NCBI RefSeq assembly: GCF_002723835.1
Contig: NZ_BEWG01000001.1
Span: 32,346 to 96,345, forward strand
Length of the DNA stretch: 64,000 nucleotides
Origin: Mycobacterium sp. shizuoka-1
Lineage (GTDB): Bacteria > Actinomycetota > Actinomycetes > Mycobacteriales > Mycobacteriaceae
Direction: 5' to 3'
This document shows, in pieces, positions 63,219 through 64,000 of the stretch (position 1 is the stretch's first letter; each line of letters opens with the position of its first letter). Both the position numbers and the translations under genes were made by a program. The notes under the pieces were generated by a model. It was given only the letters and a program-made list of their open reading frames with translations, was not told where the DNA came from and did no database searches.

Positions 63219-63232
63219 CTGTCAGTCGACAG
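63219..63232. promoter_or_regulatory. TetR operator copy 2
   Basis: CTGTC-AGTC-GACAG repeats the core of the palindrome at 63121-63140 with the same four-base spacer, 95 bases further on and 61 bases before the ABC transporter start. The outer A/T bases of the first copy are not conserved. Confidence 0.55.
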
Positions 63233-63292
63233 GCTGATGGCTCACCGGTGAGCACATCCTCGTGACCTTCCGACCCTCGGGGAGATGCTGAG

Positions 63293-64000
63293 ATGGCGAG
63301 CGCCGCAAGTGTTGCGCTACGACCTGACGCCCCGGCGACCACGCCGGGCGGCGACACGGTCGCGGCGGTGGACGACCTGAGTGTCACCTTCCGCCGCAAC
63401 GGCAAGGACGTCCACGCGCTGCGTGGCGTGTCACTGGGGATCGCCCCCGGTGAGATCGTCGGCCTGGTCGGCGAATCCGGATCGGGCAAGAGCGTGCTCG
63501 GTTTCAGCATGCTCGGCCTGCTCGGCAAGGCCAAGACCACCGGCAGCGTGCAGGTCTGCGGGACCGACATGCTCACCGGCCCGGCCAAGCAACTGCGCAA
63601 GGTCCGGCGGCTGGACCTGGGTGCGATATTCCAGGACCCGATGACGTCGCTGAACCCGACGATGCGGATCGGCAAGCAGGTCGAAGAGGTGGCCGGCAGC
63701 AGTGCCGAGGCGCTCAAACTCCTCACCGCCGTGGGCATCCCGGAGGCCGAGCGGCGCATGCGGGCCTACCCGCACGAGCTGTCCGGTGGTCTGCGACAGC
63801 GCGTGATGATCGCGATCGCGGTGGCAGGCAACCCAGAGCTGATCATCGCCGACGAGCCCACCACCGCCCTCGACGTGACCGTGCAGGCGCAGGTGCTGGC
63901 GCTGCTGCAGCGCCTGCGCACCGAAATCGGCTGCAGCATCGTGATGATCACCCACGATCTCGGGGTCGCGGCGCAGATCGCCGACCGCATCGCGGTGCTC
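63293..64000 (+). CDS. Peptide-type ABC transporter ATP-binding protein (DppD/OppD-like), 3' end outside window
   Basis: ATG 63293 with GGGAG upstream; the frame is open to the window end (236 codons). The Walker A is GLVGESGSGKSVLG, the Q-loop IFQDPMTSLNPTMRIG, the signature LSGGLRQRVMIA, Walker B LIIADEPTTALDVT and the H-loop ITHDLG. The FQDPMTSLNP element and the KVRRLDLG region are typical of oligopeptide/dipeptide/nickel-family ATPases. Permease and binding-protein genes would be expected outside the window. Control by the divergent TetR is likely from the two shared operators. Confidence 0.9.
   Translation, partial: MASAASVALRPDAPATTPGGDTVAAVDDLSVTFRRNGKDVHALRGVSLGIAPGEIVGLVGESGSGKSVLGFSMLGLLGKAKTTGSVQVCGTDMLTGPAKQLRKVRRLDLGAIFQDPMTSLNPTMRIGKQVEEVAGSSAEALKLLTAVGIPEAERRMRAYPHELSGGLRQRVMIAIAVAGNPELIIADEPTTALDVTVQAQVLALLQRLRTEIGCSIVMITHDLGVAAQIADRIAVL

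Overview
The window is high-GC actinobacterial DNA with tightly packed genes, many GTG/TTG starts and 4-base ATGA/GTGA overlaps. Several products are typical of Mycobacterium sensu lato, most likely a rapidly growing environmental species (Mycolicibacterium): a two-domain-size isocitrate lyase (ICL2), an orphan MceA-like protein, a KshA-like Rieske oxygenase, an F420-dependent (Ddn-like) reductase, a PknI/F-like membrane kinase, a DUF2993-like protein and paired acyl-CoA dehydrogenases. I see no rRNA, tRNA, CRISPR array, transposase or prophage gene.

Layout. (1) 1-2116: phosphonate-type module: a FAD oxidoreductase cut by the window edge, diverging from a PhnZ-like HD oxygenase and a PhnF-like GntR regulator, with a textbook GntR/HutC operator between them. 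(2) 2118-7734: purine-type permease, two secreted proteins, a KshA-like Rieske oxygenase with a dihydrodipicolinate-reductase-like partner, and a divergent TetR. (3) 7826-14074: ICL2, orphan MceA preceded by a 17-codon reading frame, a small 3Fe-4S ferredoxin, an APC permease and an NlpC/P60-like protein. (4) 14386-35157: a divergent catabolic cluster of 17 genes. The left arm (minus) has a SMP-30-like propeller protein, a GntR regulator, two acyl-CoA ligases, an SDR and an enoyl-CoA hydratase. The right arm (plus) has an SDR, a Rieske oxygenase, a Baeyer-Villiger-type monooxygenase, an SDR, a class III CoA-transferase, four acyl-CoA dehydrogenase subunits in two alpha/beta-like pairs, a ThDP lyase and an aldehyde dehydrogenase. 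Two copies of a TTGTCTGGAC-type operator lie in the shared promoter region. The gene set reads as one regulated pathway for a bulky alicyclic or isoprenoid compound: hydroxylate, oxidise to ketone, insert oxygen, open the lactone, activate to CoA, shorten. The substrate cannot be read from the sequence.

(5) 35183-37623: dtd, an MHS-type MFS transporter and a divergent TetR. (6) 37683-54433: an accessory or stress-flavoured stretch: FAD oxidoreductase, GH15 glucanase/trehalase, SDR, MarR, FAD monooxygenase, F420 reductase, GT4 glycosyltransferase, enolase-superfamily enzyme, YdiJ-like FAD/Fe-S dehydrogenase, PoxB-like ThDP enzyme under a SigF-like promoter, DUF4396 and DUF421 membrane proteins, and a second MarR paralogous to the first. 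The palindrome GCAAC-W-GTTGC occurs both upstream of the GH15 gene and in the MarR/monooxygenase intergenic region, suggesting one MarR regulon. (7) 54498-64000: PAP2-type membrane enzyme overlapping antisense with a DUF2993-like gene, an NDH-2-like dehydrogenase, a diiron protein usually called metal-dependent hydrolase coupled to an iron-sulfur flavoreductase, a secreted protein, a Ser/Thr kinase, and a TetR diverging from a peptide-type ABC ATPase (cut by the window edge) with two CTGTC-N4-GACAG sites between them.

The most promising leads are the 17-gene GntR divergon, the diiron protein/flavoreductase pair, the MarR palindrome regulon and the phosphonate module.
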